Shown piece by piece: positions 9,692 to 21,258 of a stretch of 64,000 nt of DNA (its first letter is position 1; each line of letters begins with the position of its first letter). The stretch is taken from the NCBI GenBank assembly GCA_000711775.1, contig ARYC01001542.1, positions 1 to 64,000 of the forward strand, read 5' to 3'. Both the position numbers and the translations under genes were made by a program. This DNA comes from Oxytricha trifallax (Eukaryota > Ciliophora > Spirotrichea > Sporadotrichida > Oxytrichidae). The notes below the pieces were generated by a model, which saw only the letters and a program-made list of their open reading frames with translations, was not told the origin of the DNA and made no database searches.

Positions 9692-11238
9692 ATGAATTAA
9701 TACAATTCAAATTCATCTTATGGCAGTTGGGAGAATATCTCCGATGCAATCCAAAATTCGAGATAATAAATCTCATAAATTATAAACTTTGTAGGAGCTG
9801 GTTCCTAATAAAACTAAAATTAAGGCAATAATTCATTGCAAAACTTCAATAACCAGCCAAATTAATTCTAGTAGAATCTTCCTAGAAATTAATAACAAAA
9901 TCCTTTGTTAATTTTAAATCCTCCAAATTAAAGTTTTGTACCTTAATAGATGCAGTAAATGCAAAATCAACAAAATCAAGGTTAAAATTAACCAGTAAAT
10001 TATGACCCTAAAAGGGTATTAGAAATAAATCTAAAACATTTTAAATTTGATGGTGATATTGACCCAAAAAGTGAGCATTCAATCACTTAAAATTCTTTTA
10101 TTTCCACTGTAATTACCAGATTTGCGCCTTCTTTTTTAAAAGAGAACTGTGATGACTATACTTTGTCAAGAATTTAGGGTCCTCTTTATAAGGAAAACAC
10201 AAAAAGTAGCTTGAACATTTCAAGTTTAAATTGCAAAGGTGAATTTGACAACCTTTAAGAGAAATTTACACTTTTAATAGTTCAGTAATTTAATGCACTT
10301 AACTAAGTTATGGGAAAACCTGTTATTATAAGCCACGAAGAAATCTTCAACATTTGCTTATTTTTTATGAAGAGACTAAAATTATTGAAGATATTTACAC
10401 CTACAATCATTATATGGACTTTGAAAATTTTTATGGAGCATTACCTGACAAATCTTTTAAGCATTACAGCTTTACTTGTAGTGAAAAATTTTCAAAGTAT
10501 GAATTTTAGACTGAAAATAGATTCCGATATGGAATAACTGCAACTCTTACCAATTATGGGAAAACCCCAATCATTATGTAAGTTTTAAATCGTACTGAAA
10601 AAGCATTCATTGTATTCAAGAAAATTTAATAAATTTGGTATGTTTATCTTGATAATGAAAATATGTGTGCTATTAACACTTAAGTTCCCCAAAGTTATTA
10701 AATGGACAAAAATGAAATAGTTTCAATTGGAGAACTCGCATTAATTTAGGACTTCCTTGGACTTGATCATAAAATCTACACTATTTAATCTAATTTCTAG
10801 GGAATTAATTAAGACAAAATTCGTATTGCAAACATTATTAGGAACTTTAAACTAGAAAATCGATTACTAAACTTCACTCGTAAAATGGGATTAATTCCTT
10901 GAGCATTCAGTGGAGTGCTCAACAACTTATGGACTCTAGTGCAAAGTGCAAAAATATCCAACTCTAAACTTTAGCCTTGCCAATTATATAAAAAGTGCCT
11001 CTCTCGAAAATCATGTCTAATGCAAACCTAGTGGCTCTCAAATTCCAGAAAAATAGCCAAGAAAAAATCAACAAAATCTAAAAATATTCATAAAGACAAG
11101 AAGTCAAGAAAATCCAGAAAATCCAAGAATTAGTCTAAGAGAAAATCAAAAGCCAAAAAACACTCAAGTTCAGATTCCGAATCAGATAGTGACACCATTC
11201 AGCTACAGAATAAAACAGTGACTCATATTGAATGCTGA
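9692..11238 (+). pseudogene. Unknown protein: Q/N-rich head, globular middle, basic RS-like tail
   Basis: From ATG 9692 the first 110 residues are Gln/Asn-rich (tracts such as QQMQQMQNQQNQGQNQP). A folded-looking domain follows (VLEINLKHFKFDGDIDPKSE). Near 10325-10331 the reading passes from one frame to the next, and the second frame runs to TGA 10900-10902 through segments like NYGKTPIIMQVLNRTEKAF and WYVYLDNENMCAINTQVPQS. After that TGA the same frame stays open for another 111 codons. This tail is Lys/Ser-rich (KKSRKSRKSKNQSKRKSKAK), then acidic-serine, ending at TGA 11236-11238. I do not recognise the family. The frame change and the internal TGA suggest a decaying copy or unrecognised tiny eliminated segments. 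Confidence 0.6.
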
Positions 11239-11289
11239 AAGCTTAATTAATTAATTATAATTTAATATTTAATTTTTAATTTAATAGAT

Positions 11290-11470
11290 TTAAATAAATT
11301 CTTCATCTTCATCATCATCTTCCTCTTCATCATCTTCATCTTAATTATTCTTATTATTCTTAATTTTCAAAAACTCTAACAATTTAATTAAAATATTTTC
11401 AGGTTTTAAATCTCTATGTATAATTTTCAGAATAAACGATAAGTACATTGTTAAAGAGTTAAATTAATAA
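11290..11470 (-). pseudogene. Protein kinase fragment (catalytic loop plus acidic tail)
   Basis: The minus strand encodes IIHRDLKPENILIKLLE (catalytic loop; codons within about 11395-11425) followed by a run of Asp/Glu codons (11300-11345). Nothing upstream or downstream extends it into a full kinase. A second fragment with a similar loop and acidic run lies on the plus strand at 11868-12062. Confidence 0.5.
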
Positions 11471-11591
11471 TAAATTAATAATTAATTATAAAATTATAAA
11501 AAAAGAGGCAGCATTCAAGCCTACACACTTAAAAGAACAATTTACAGGGGAAACATAATAATGATAATAATAAAGTCAAGCTGGCAGTGAT

Positions 11592-11609
11592 AAGGGGTTT
11601 TGGGGTTTA
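11592..11609 (+). repeat. Solitary telomere-like tract, possible TBE terminus fossil
   Basis: AAGGGGTTTTGGGGTTTA occurs alone. It matches the outermost bases of a TBE right end (AAGGGGTTTTGGGGTTTTG), but no inner repeat of the TBE terminus can be recognised beside it. It could be a decayed TBE end or an internal telomeric scar. Confidence 0.45.
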
Positions 11610-11867
11610 TTTGAGAAGTAAAAATAATTATAATAATTAAATACGGGAAATATATACGGGGAAATGGCATTTTCGGCATTTTAAATATTCAGAATTAAGT
11701 CTCAAGGGAATTATAATAACTAGGGGATTGAGAAACTAAAATTATAATAATTAAAAATAAATGAAATCAACTCTGCAAATAAATGCAATTAAATTTAAAT
11801 CCTTGGATACTCAGATTTTGTACAGACATAGACTCTAAATGCTAGAGAAATAAATAAAAAATATTTT

Positions 11868-12062
11868 TGAAAATATAATTCACAGAGACATTAAGCCTGA
11901 TAATATTTTTACTATACAAATGCACTTTCGAAAAATTATTCACAGAGACATTAAACCAGAAAATATCAATTCAACTCTGCCAGTTTTTTTAATATAAATA
12001 ATAACAAAATCAAAAATGATAATTAAGATGAAGATGAAGAAGATGAAGAGGAAGACCACTAA
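11868..12062 (+). pseudogene. Duplicated kinase catalytic-loop fragments plus acidic run
   Basis: Two copies of a CACAGAGACATTAA-type loop codon string (HRDIKPDN and HRDIKPEN) begin exactly 60 bases apart, at 11881 and 11941. They are followed at about 12020-12058 by a GAT/GAA-rich stretch like that of the opposite-strand fragment at 11290. No complete kinase can be read. They may be misplaced pieces of a scrambled kinase gene or a decayed tandem duplication. Confidence 0.45.
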
Positions 12063-12466
12063 TTATTTATTTTAATTTAATTTCTTTAAAAAATTTATTT
12101 AATTACCCTTGTTTGCATATTGCCTTATAATTAGACTTTCATTTTAATTTAATAATTAATTTAATTTATTTATAATATTCAAATATGCCTCATTTTTTCC
12201 ACATTTTTGATTCAGTAATTAAAAAAGATTTCGGCGACCACATTTCCGATTTTCATTTTAATTTTTTAATTCTTGGACTACGATTTTCGCTCGATTTAAT
12301 TCTGCAAAAATCAAGGGCAAAAAGAAACGCGGTTTTCCGAGATATTCCAAAATTCGGGAGGTCATGTCCGTCTACTACAAAGTACTTTAATTTTATAATC
12401 CACGTTATTTCGTATTAACACATTTAATTAAATTCGTTTACGCACTTATCAAATTCTTATGCACAT

Positions 12467-12494
12467 ACGTATTGGGGTTTACGTATTGGGGTTT
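12467..12494 (+). repeat. Tandem 14-mer containing a G4T3 unit
   Basis: ACGTATTGGGGTTT is present twice head to tail (12467-12480 and 12481-12494). The TTGGGGTTT core resembles the ciliate telomere unit. The function is unknown. Confidence 0.5.
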
Positions 12495-12768
12495 ATATCT
12501 TTAAATAACTAGGAGATTGGAAAGTCTTTTCTAAAGTACAATATCGGTATATCGGCTATATAAAACTTATCATTAAACATTTATTTGTAAAAATAAAGAG
12601 TTAAAAACATAGGTATTCTGTTTGATGATAAAAATATCAATTCAAAAACTGAATACTCAAGGAAGAATATAAAAGGTTTAAATTACTCACCGTATTTAAT
12701 TTTTCATCACCAATCAATTCAATGGAATTAAGTAATATTAGAGTTATTGAAAGGGCAAGAAATCTTTT

Positions 12769-13800
12769 CTTAAACAGAATTAAGTGGTTTAAGAGGAAGT
12801 TTGCATAATTAATAAAAAATTTGATCATTAAATATATAGGCAAAATACAGTAACATTGCCTTAATTAGGTTAAAATCAGCTCATCTTTCATCATCAAAGT
12901 CTTCATTATTTGTCGTGCTTATCTCCAGATGGGTGCTCGTTCACATCGTCTGGCTATGGGGAAGCATCCTCCCCCCTAATGTATACTTTTTATTTCGTAT
13001 TCTGATAGAGATTTTAACGCTGAGTAATAGTAGATAATGAACATGGGGTGTGCGAGCAATAGTTTTGGAGATATGGCCTCGTACAAGTCAAAAAATTATA
13101 TATAAAATTCATAATAAAATTGAAAAAAAATTTCAATTTTTCTTAAAAATCTAATTTTCATAAAATTAGCAATTCAAGCGAAATTTAATAAATTGAGCAA
13201 TTGTATGATCTTATTATATTAATAAAAAATAATTAAACTGGCAAGAAATTGATATAGTATTATATAAATCTTATTTAATTATTAACAATATTATTAAAAA
13301 ATAAAATTATTCTCTCTTATTAAAAAAATGCAAAAACAATTATTTTCAATATTATTGTTAATAATTAAATAAGATTTATAAATTTCGCTTGAATTGCTAA
13401 TTTTATGAAAATTAGATTTTTAAGAAAAATTGAAATTTTTTTTCAATTTTATTATGAATTTTATATATAATTTTTTGACTTGTACGAGGCCATATCTCCA
13501 AAACTATTGCTCGCACACCCCATGTTCATTATCTACTATTACTCAGCGTTAAAATCTCTATCAGAATACGAAATAAAAAGTATACATTAGGGGGGAGGAT
13601 GCTTCCCCATAGCCAGACGATGTGAACGAGCACCCATCTGGAGATAAGCACGACAAATAATGAAGACTTTGATGATGAAAGATGAGCTGATTTTAACCTA
13701 ATTAAGGCAATGTTACTGTATTTTGCCTATATATTTAATGATCAAATTTTTTATTAATTATGCAAACTTCCTCTTAAACCACTTAATTCGCTTTATTAAA
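12769..13800. repeat. Large palindromic foldback element 1
   Basis: Arms 12777-13186 and 13379-13789 (about 410 bp each) are near-perfect inverted copies, including unusual GC-rich stretches such as GGGGAAGCATCCTCCCCCCT and its complement. The spacer contains a further inverted pair around 13266-13295 and 13349-13379. The outer terminus CTTAAACAGAATTAAG resembles that of palindrome 14601-15416 (CTTAAAGCGAATTAAG), so the two form a family. It has no coding content. The minus-strand open frame at 12637-12843 is incidental. Confidence 0.9.
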
Positions 13801-13894
13801 GTAATAGTTTTACTCAAAACTACAAAAAATATATCAGATTTAATTTTTTCGTAAATATACATTTTTTTAATTTATTAATATTATTAAATTAAAA

Positions 13895-14560
13895 ATTTAT
13901 AAGGATAGGGTAACCCGCAGGGGCCTGAGGCTGAAGACTTCAAATAGAGCTTTCTACTACACTAACGCCTGCTGAGGGTAGGCAAGGAGTTGCTGGGTTC
14001 ACCGCATTAGAGGCCAGTCGACGGGGTTCAATCTGTCAGATCCTAAACTCCTCGAGTTGTCTGCTCGCTAAGGATTTCCCTGCATAGATGAGCTTCCTGG
14101 CATGAGTTCAGCTTCCTAGGTAATAGGGAGTAGGATGAAGGTGGTGCTCAACCTTCAAAAGTGAGACGATGAAAACCAAAGAACTCAACGATAATGATTT
14201 TCCTCCCACACCAGGTCGGGTTAATAAGGCTACCACAGATAAAGGACAGAGACTACTATCTCAGAAGCGGTGGAACATGGTAAGAGTTTTCTCCAGACTC
14301 CCCTTTAATTGTTTACAGGAAGCGGATCACTATGAGCTCTGCGGAGGATACTCCTAGTCGAGACTAGGCTCTGTCTCGTAAGTATATCGGTACAGGGATA
14401 AGTGGAATTGGGGGCGAGGTGGTTTTTTGGAGTTTTTCTAGTTCACGACTTGCCACGTCATTAATTGCCACGTAAACTCACTTCAGATTCGTCTACGTCA
14501 CGAGTAAGATTGATGATTTGATTTTAGTATTAAACAGTGAATTATTATATAATTTAATTT
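13895..14560 (+). repeat. GC-richer dispersed repeat, copy 1
   Basis: A stretch of about 600 bp is much richer in GC than its surroundings. It recurs in diverged form at 22190-22800 (same orientation) and, as a shorter match, at 33975-34495 (opposite orientation). Conserved blocks include GGTTCAATCTG, CTCCTCGAG, AGGTAATAGGGAGTA, AAAGTGAGACGAT and ACACCAGGT. No reading frame is conserved among copies, so a structured-RNA or SINE-like origin is more likely than a protein. A 62-codon open frame at 14169-14357 is not shared by the other copies. Confidence 0.65.
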
Positions 14561-14600
14561 GAGAATAACTCGCTAATCATCAAAAAGTAATTTGAAAAAT

Positions 14601-15416
14601 CTTAAAGCGAATTAAGCTATTTGAGAGTAAGTTTGAATAATTAATCAAAATTGAATATAGATTTAATGTATAGATGAAGCATGATAAAGTCTTAATTAGT
14701 TCAGAATATAGTGATCTTTTACCATCAGGTTCTACTGAGACTGTCGACACATCTTAGAGATCGGTGCTAGTTTGGAACCTCATCCTTCATCCATCAAAAG
14801 TAGCTCATCATATCGTTGAATAGTTGTAATCTCGATCACATCTCCATTTAAGACTGCCAATCAATAGATCCTTTGAGAGGCCAAACCTCCATTTTTACTC
14901 TTTGATTTTTAATAATTTTGATTAGTTTTAATAATTTAATTAGGCTGAGCTTTAATTAAACACATTTAATAAAAAATTAAATCAGACATCTTTAATAAAG
15001 TTTCTCTATAGATTAAAACGATTAACATTATTATTATTTGAAAAGCATTAAAACTTTTAAAGTTTTAATCAGCCTAATTAAATTATTAAAACTAATCAAA
15101 ATTATTAAAAATCAAAGAGTAAAAATGGAGGTTTGGCCTCTCAAAGGATCTATTGATTGGCAGTCTTAAATAGAGATGTGAACGAGATTACAACTATTCA
15201 ACGATATGATGAGCTACTTTTGATGCATGAAGGATGAGGTTCCAAACTAGCACCGATCTCTAAGATGTGTCGACAGTCTCAGTAGAACCTGATGGTAAAA
15301 GATCACTATATTCTGAACTTATTAAGACTTTATCATGCTTCATCTATACATTAAATCTATATTCAATTTTGATTAATTATTCAAACTTACTCTCAAATAG
15401 CTTAATTCGCTTTAAG
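14601..15416. repeat. Large palindromic foldback element 2
   Basis: Arms 14601-14948 and 15069-15416 are exactly 348 bp each and nearly identical as inverted copies, with a 120-bp AT-rich spacer. The termini are CTTAAAGCGAATTAAG and its complement, shared with the foldback element at 12769-13800. The 104-codon frame at 15267-15581 simply reads through the right arm. Confidence 0.92.
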
Positions 15417-15904
15417 ACCCATATAAAAATTAATTATGTTTTAGTAAATATTTATAAAACAATTTTTCATAAATATTTAATATATTCTTTAACTACCAAA
15501 TTATCAATCATTTATATTTTAATTATCGATCATTATTTTTTCAAAATAAAAAACTGTATCATAATCAAAGTAACTGATTAAATTTATAAATTTTCTGATT
15601 AAAAAAAGTAAAACATGTTTTAGAGAAATGATTTAATGTTTAAATCTCTCAATTAATTTATGTTTTTTGTCCAATTATATGTATTTAAAATGTAATAAAT
15701 TTTTAATTTTCTATCTTAAATATTCATATTCGTCATTTAAAAAATATATTACGCCATTGATTTTAAGTTTTAACGTGATTGTAATTTTAGTATTTCTTGA
15801 GCAGCATACTTTTATGATTCATATTTTAATTATATATTAGAATAGTCATAAAGTTACCCAAATATTTTCAAATGTAAAAAAATAATTAATTAAAAAATTA
15901 GTAC
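15417..15904. other. AT-rich spacer
   Basis: No supported feature is seen. The end of this stretch (15885-15913) carries the TAATTAAAAAATTAGTACGG motif, which recurs as TAATTAAAAAATTAATACGG at 19006-19025, near the end of the LINE. Confidence 0.4.
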
Positions 15905-18900
15905 GGTATTAATGAAGGCATGGAAAAAATGTAAACTGGAAGTCAGCTAACCAGTGGAAGGAGGAAGCTAGCAGTATATATGGAAGACAAAGGCAAAGAT
16001 GGGAAAGTAAATTCATTACATAGGAGAAATACTTTGAAAATTCAAATTTTAATTTGCAAAACTCAATTTCCCAAAACCTGACAACAAGAAGAGATAGATC
16101 AACACGAAGAAAATAGAATTCAAAATTTGCCTGAAAAATTTCAGAGGTTTAAACTCAAAACTAAAACAAGATTAATTACTGAGAGATAGAGAACAAGAAT
16201 CCTGACTAGGTAGGTTTGGTGGAAATCAGACTATAAAGGATAATTTATCTAAACAACAAGAATATAACACTGAAATAACTGGCTAGAAATGGAGGAGTAT
16301 TGGTGATGAACAACAGCAAATACGAAATTAAAAATGTGAAAACACAAAGAAAATAAGTAACTTGGACAATACTAAACGTGGGAGGTTTCCCTCTACACAT
16401 TATAACAGCGTAAATATCCCCGTTCTGGAATAATGAGGTTAAAGAACTCAAAAACTGGTTAACTTACATGATAAAATCACTAAAATAAAAGTGTTAGAAA
16501 GAGAGAATAGTTGTCATGGGAGACTTCAATTACCACTAAAAAAACTGGGAAAAAAATTTAACAAAGAACGTTTAAAAGAATCCATTCCCGAGGGAGTGGA
16601 AACTCATGTTAAAAGGAAAACAACTAGACCAAGTCTTCTCAAATATGGAGTCTATAGGATGGGAAACTAGCCAAATAATATTAACAGACCACAAATTAAT
16701 CCAAGTTAATCTTAGAATTTAATACCAAGAGAATGATTTTAAACTAGAGGACAAGGTAAGAACAATCAGGATATCAGATATAAGGAAGAAATGTTGGAAG
16801 ACATACATTGGAAGGCAGAGAAATAACTGCGAAAGACCTGGATAGCTTGATAAAAAATTTTGAAAATAAATTAGGAAGACAATACTAGGGGAGAAATTGG
16901 TAATGGCAGCCACCGGGATGGGTAGTTAAGAATAAAAGCAGAAAGATAAGAGACACATTCCAAACAAAGAAAGGTTAAATAGAAAGAAGCAATAAGAGAT
17001 ATGTAACAATGCCTTGGCAAGAACGATGTAAGAGTTCTTTACATAGTAAATAGACTTATAAAAGGTCAGAAAAAAATGCTTGCAAATAAAAAGAATTACC
17101 ATAGATGATGAAAGAGTGGAAAAAGGAGAGCAAACAAAAAACGTGCTGGATTTTTATAGAAAGCTTTTAAAGACTAAAGAGGGGGTAAATACTAAGATTT
17201 TGACAGGAGGATTGAAGTAATGAATGAAGAATATGAAGGGGAGAACTTCTGTAATGTAGAAGATGTAGAGAAAAGTATTAAAGAATGCAATTTTAACAAA
17301 GCTATCGGACGAGATGGATTTGATGGGAAAATGTTTCTTAAGTCGGAATAAAAGCAAAAAACAGTCAGTCATAAAATAGTTACTTGGCTAAATGATAAAT
17401 AAATTCCAGACTACATCAAGGAAGGCTAATACTACTGAGCAAATAACAAAAAGACCAATATCCAAAAATCAGTAATACTAAATCAATAGTAATTAATTCA
17501 CATCTAAGTAAAATAGGAAAAGTTATAATCCCCAAAGTCGATGAGCTAAAGAGTGAGATACAAACAAAATTGAACTATCAGAATAAATTCAAAGAGAATA
17601 AAAGCACTGCCATTAAACTTATAAGGATGCTGGAACACCTAAAATCTTCGAGAAGGAAGAGCAAATTGAGGGAAACATATCTATTAGTAGACCTCCAAAA
17701 AGCATATGACCCAGTCTGGAAAAACAAGTTACTTTCAATTCTTATGAAAAGAATAACTTACTCTAAAGACCGAGAAATTGTCAAACTAATGAAAATGTTA
17801 AAAACTGGGAAAAAGATAAAGTTCGAAGATTAAAATTAATAACAGAACAAGTAGTAGTAGCGTAAGTGAGTCAACTGTCACCAATATTATTTAATAAATA
17901 CCTACAAGACGCTTTATAACAAAAAAGAACTAATATCATTGAGTAAATAAGGAAAACTAACAGCTTTTGCAGATAACATACTGGTAAATATAAAAGATCC
18001 CCACCAAATTAAATGAGTCATCAACAACCTCAGAGAATTAGTAAAAACTCACAACCTGTTACTAAACACGAAGAAAAAAGTATTCTTGAGTGATTCAAAA
18101 GTTTTCGAGAAAGAGTATCAAATAGAAGGGATCAACAGAGTTGAAGAAACAAAATATTTAGGACTCAACATTTTCCTAAATATTCAAAACCTACTAAAAA
18201 TCACATGGAATAAAATAAAAAGAAAAACAGAATTTTACCAAAAACTAACAAGGACAAACAACAGAACAGTTTATGTTACCATCATGATAGTGTAGATAAG
18301 ATCGCTGATTATTTATAAATACATTCCAATAGTGGCAGCTAGATTTGTGAAAATAGAAAAGATGGAACTTCAACTTAAAATAATAGCATTCAGAATGAAA
18401 AGAAACATCCCTAATAAGATCTTAAGGAATGGAAACACAACTTAAAGAATTCAATGCCAGTGATATTATAAGACACTTAGTTCTGAAGAACATGAAGTAG
18501 ATCAGCCTGATCATTAATCAGTTTTTGAGATATAAACAAGGTAAAGGACGAAATGCTACACCAAGGAAAGGCATGAAAAGATTTTCTTAACAAAAATGCG
18601 ATGGATACAATGATGGCGTAAGTTAGAGAAAATGATAATAAACTATGGGATGAACTAATACTGCAATATACACAAGGTATTCGTAGATTCAAACCACTTT
18701 AAGAATTGCAACTTAATCAATACAGCAGGGGACTAAACAAGATTCTCGAAAATAATGAGAGAGAATAGAATAATTAATTTAAACAACCACTAAAATATAG
18801 AAATCAAAACAAAAATATTATGGTTAGACCAAAGGAAAAGAGAGATAGAGAATCACGAATACTACTAACCAGTAAAAGAACTATTCATAGTGGCCTATGT

Positions 18901-19378
18901 CAAAAAAAAAGATTAAAATTTTGATGAAGAAAAAATTGAAATAACTGAACATCTAAAATGAGAAATTTAAAGAAGTATAAATATTAAAGAAATCAGAAGA
19001 ATCATAATTAAAAAATTAATACGGTATTAGAGAAGGACTATGAACTAATTAAACATTATTAGATCAAAATATAAGGGAGAGGAAGACTAGGAAGATAGGA
19101 ATATCAAAACAAAATAAGGGAGTTCGAGGAGAAAGTACAGGAAATTAGATTCAATCATAGAGACAGAACAAATTATTAAAAGGCCTTGGGAATTGCAAAA
19201 GAATAAAGCTCAAGAGTTCAACTCAATTAACAGATTAGATTCAAGAGTAGACTGAAAATTAGAAAGTCAAACACAAGCAAGAAAATTAATGAATTCATAA
19301 CCCAAAAAGACCAGTTCGACAAGCACGAGGACGGCCACTATGCATTCAAAGAGATCAGATGGAGTTCAAAAATCTGAT
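15905..19378 (+). pseudogene. LINE-type non-LTR retrotransposon (endonuclease plus reverse transcriptase), decayed
   Basis: An apurinic-type endonuclease domain is readable from about 16130 to 16863, with NPDQVGLVEIRL, MGDFNYH (16515-16540 region) and a C-terminal ILTDHKLI motif. Reverse transcriptase segments follow in shifting frames: NKAIGRDGFDGKMF (about 17297-17340), YLLVDLQKAYDPVWKNKLLS (17680-17740) and LTAFADN (about 17957-17977), where canonical YADD is replaced. A further coding-like Arg/Lys-rich tail (GIAKEQSSRVQLNQQIRFKS) runs to TGA near 19375. The ciliate code is needed throughout. A motif around TACGGTATTA occurs at both 15901 and 19020 and may be a long target duplication or a repeated ORF start. 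Several frameshifts and TGAs make the copy dead. Confidence 0.82.
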
Positions 19379-19910
19379 AGATTTTGAGAAAATTCGAATA
19401 TTTAAGTAGATGATTATTCATAATTCATAATCAAAAACTTAGATATTTTATAATAATATTTTTTAAAATCTAATAAAATTGACGAGCTAAGTCTAAATTT
19501 ATTTTTTTGACTTAGCTCGTATATATAAATTGACTTGCTTTTTAAATATATTAACTTTAATATTTTCATAGATAATCCTTTATTTACATATTACATATGA
19601 TAACCAATAATTATTGCCTTATTAAAATACATTTACAATCATTGGTAGGTTCCACTTTAATTTCAATATGTTTTTAAATTTTAATAATTTTTAATGCTTT
19701 TTATTAAGATCATAGTTCATTTTATATATTTCAAATTTATTTTTAATTACACTTTTCACTAGTATAATAAATTTTAATTAAATATAAATTAAATAAGTTA
19801 TTAATTACTATTCTTGATTATTTAATCATTTTTTGGAAAATGTAAGTAATTTCTCTAATTGAGAGAAGTCTAATGTAGAGGTTTTGACAAAATCATCAAC
19901 ACAAAGAAAG
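19379..19910. other. AT-rich spacer
   Basis: There is no supported gene. The sequence is strongly AT-rich between the LINE tail and the protease-like gene, with a short inverted match around GAGCTAAGTC (19484-19520). Confidence 0.4.
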
Positions 19911-21258
19911 ATGAAGCCTAAAAGTGACAAGAATGCCAAACAATTACTTGCTGCATTAGTAGAAGAACAAAGGCAGAAAAGGCATTGGTAAGACGATTTG
20001 ATGTTAGACAGAAAGCACTAAATACAGGATAGAGAGAACAGGATTTGTGGGCGGAGCTACAATACAGTCATTTCAGGGAAATAAACGAGGAGTAAAAACA
20101 CTTTGACCTAATCCCAGGAAATCACATCACTGAAAAGACCATACAAATAACATCGAACTTAATAGAAGAAGTTCAATTCAACCAAAGAAACCATGATTAT
20201 TTAATCCTTCCACTCATAGTCTTGAATGACAACGGAATATAAAGTCTTGAAAGAGTCATTTGGACGACCAACTATAAAGTGGAGAATGGTAGATTCTAGA
20301 AATCTCTGGAAGATTTATAAGAAAAACAGTCAGTCAGCTATTAAATGAACATAAAGAACTACAAGAATTGGACAATCCTAAAAATAGAGAAAGACTCTAA
20401 AGTACTGAAAATATAAGATGCCAGAAGGTCAATGGGCATGGTCTTGTGGTAATCTTAAAAAGCAAACAGCTAAATGACTTAATGGAGGGCATAGTAGGAA
20501 AGATACTCTAGGTAAAGTAGATAGCGAGCAAATAGGAAATACACTAAGTGACAAATCCAGAGGACTGTGGAGTATTTGTCATATTCCTGGGGAACCAATA
20601 TTTTAGATTTTTGCTAAAGATTGTATAAACATGTGAAGGTACTAACTCATGTTCAACCTTGAGGTATGAACAGTGAAGATTGAGATAGGAATCAGGAATT
20701 GCAATAAAAGAGGCTGACATGAAGAGAGACATAAAAAGGAAAAATGAACTAATATCTCAACAAGCGAATGAAGACCTTGGCTCTAGTTAAATGTTTTTTA
20801 ACACACAAGTAGACCAATGGGATAACATAGTTATGAGAGACGAAAAATAAGCGCAAATAGAGCACTAGTAAGAGGATTGTGAAGGAAGATTCAGTGAACT
20901 GGTAGAAGACTTCTCCGAAATTGAACGCTATCTCTTCAATGGAACCACTCAACAAAATTCAGGAGTATAAGAACCACAAATATGGGGGGGGCTGAAGCTA
21001 GAGAGAAGAGAGAATGACTAAGAGAAAGAGGAACAACTAAATCTGCAAGGAGATGACAAGAAAGAAGAGAAATGGAAAGACAGAGACATAGATGTAGAAT
21101 TAAGAATGAGTAAAGCGGGTAACTCCGAATATAGTGAAGGAAGCAGTGATCTAATGATTTCACTTGCATTTTTATTTATTGGTAATTACTCAAAGCTTTT
21201 TTTAGATTATTTTAAATTACTTTCTAAGTTATTTACTACTACTTCTACTTTCAAATGA
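19911..21258 (+). pseudogene. Ulp1/SENP-like (C48) cysteine protease gene, probably LINE-associated, broken
   Basis: ATG 19911 opens a Lys-rich start. After a frame change near 20030 the sequence reads LWAELQYSHFREINEEQKHF, then YKNWTILKIEKDSKVLKI. After another change near 20435 it reaches NPEDCGVFVIFLGNQYF, which holds the DCGVFV nucleophile motif of Ulp1-type proteases. The residue before WTIL is Asn where the family normally has the catalytic His, so activity is doubtful. A TGA occurs at about 20668. A charged C-terminal part (MFFNTQVDQWDNIVMRDEKQ onward) runs to TGA 21256-21258. Same strand and closeness to the LINE suggest it is the element's second ORF; some LINE groups (NeSL) carry such proteases. 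It could instead be an unrelated relic. Confidence 0.6.

Noticed and set aside
13895..14200. tRNA gene suggested by GGTTCAATC
   Set aside because: No acceptor stem or anticodon arm could be paired around the motif in any of the three copies.
15267..15581. 104-codon standard-code ORF
   Set aside because: It reads through the right arm of a palindrome into AT-rich DNA and has no counterpart in the left arm's sense.
20544..21169. Minus-strand ORFs in 20544-21169
   Set aside because: They are antisense shadows of the Ulp1-like gene on the plus strand.
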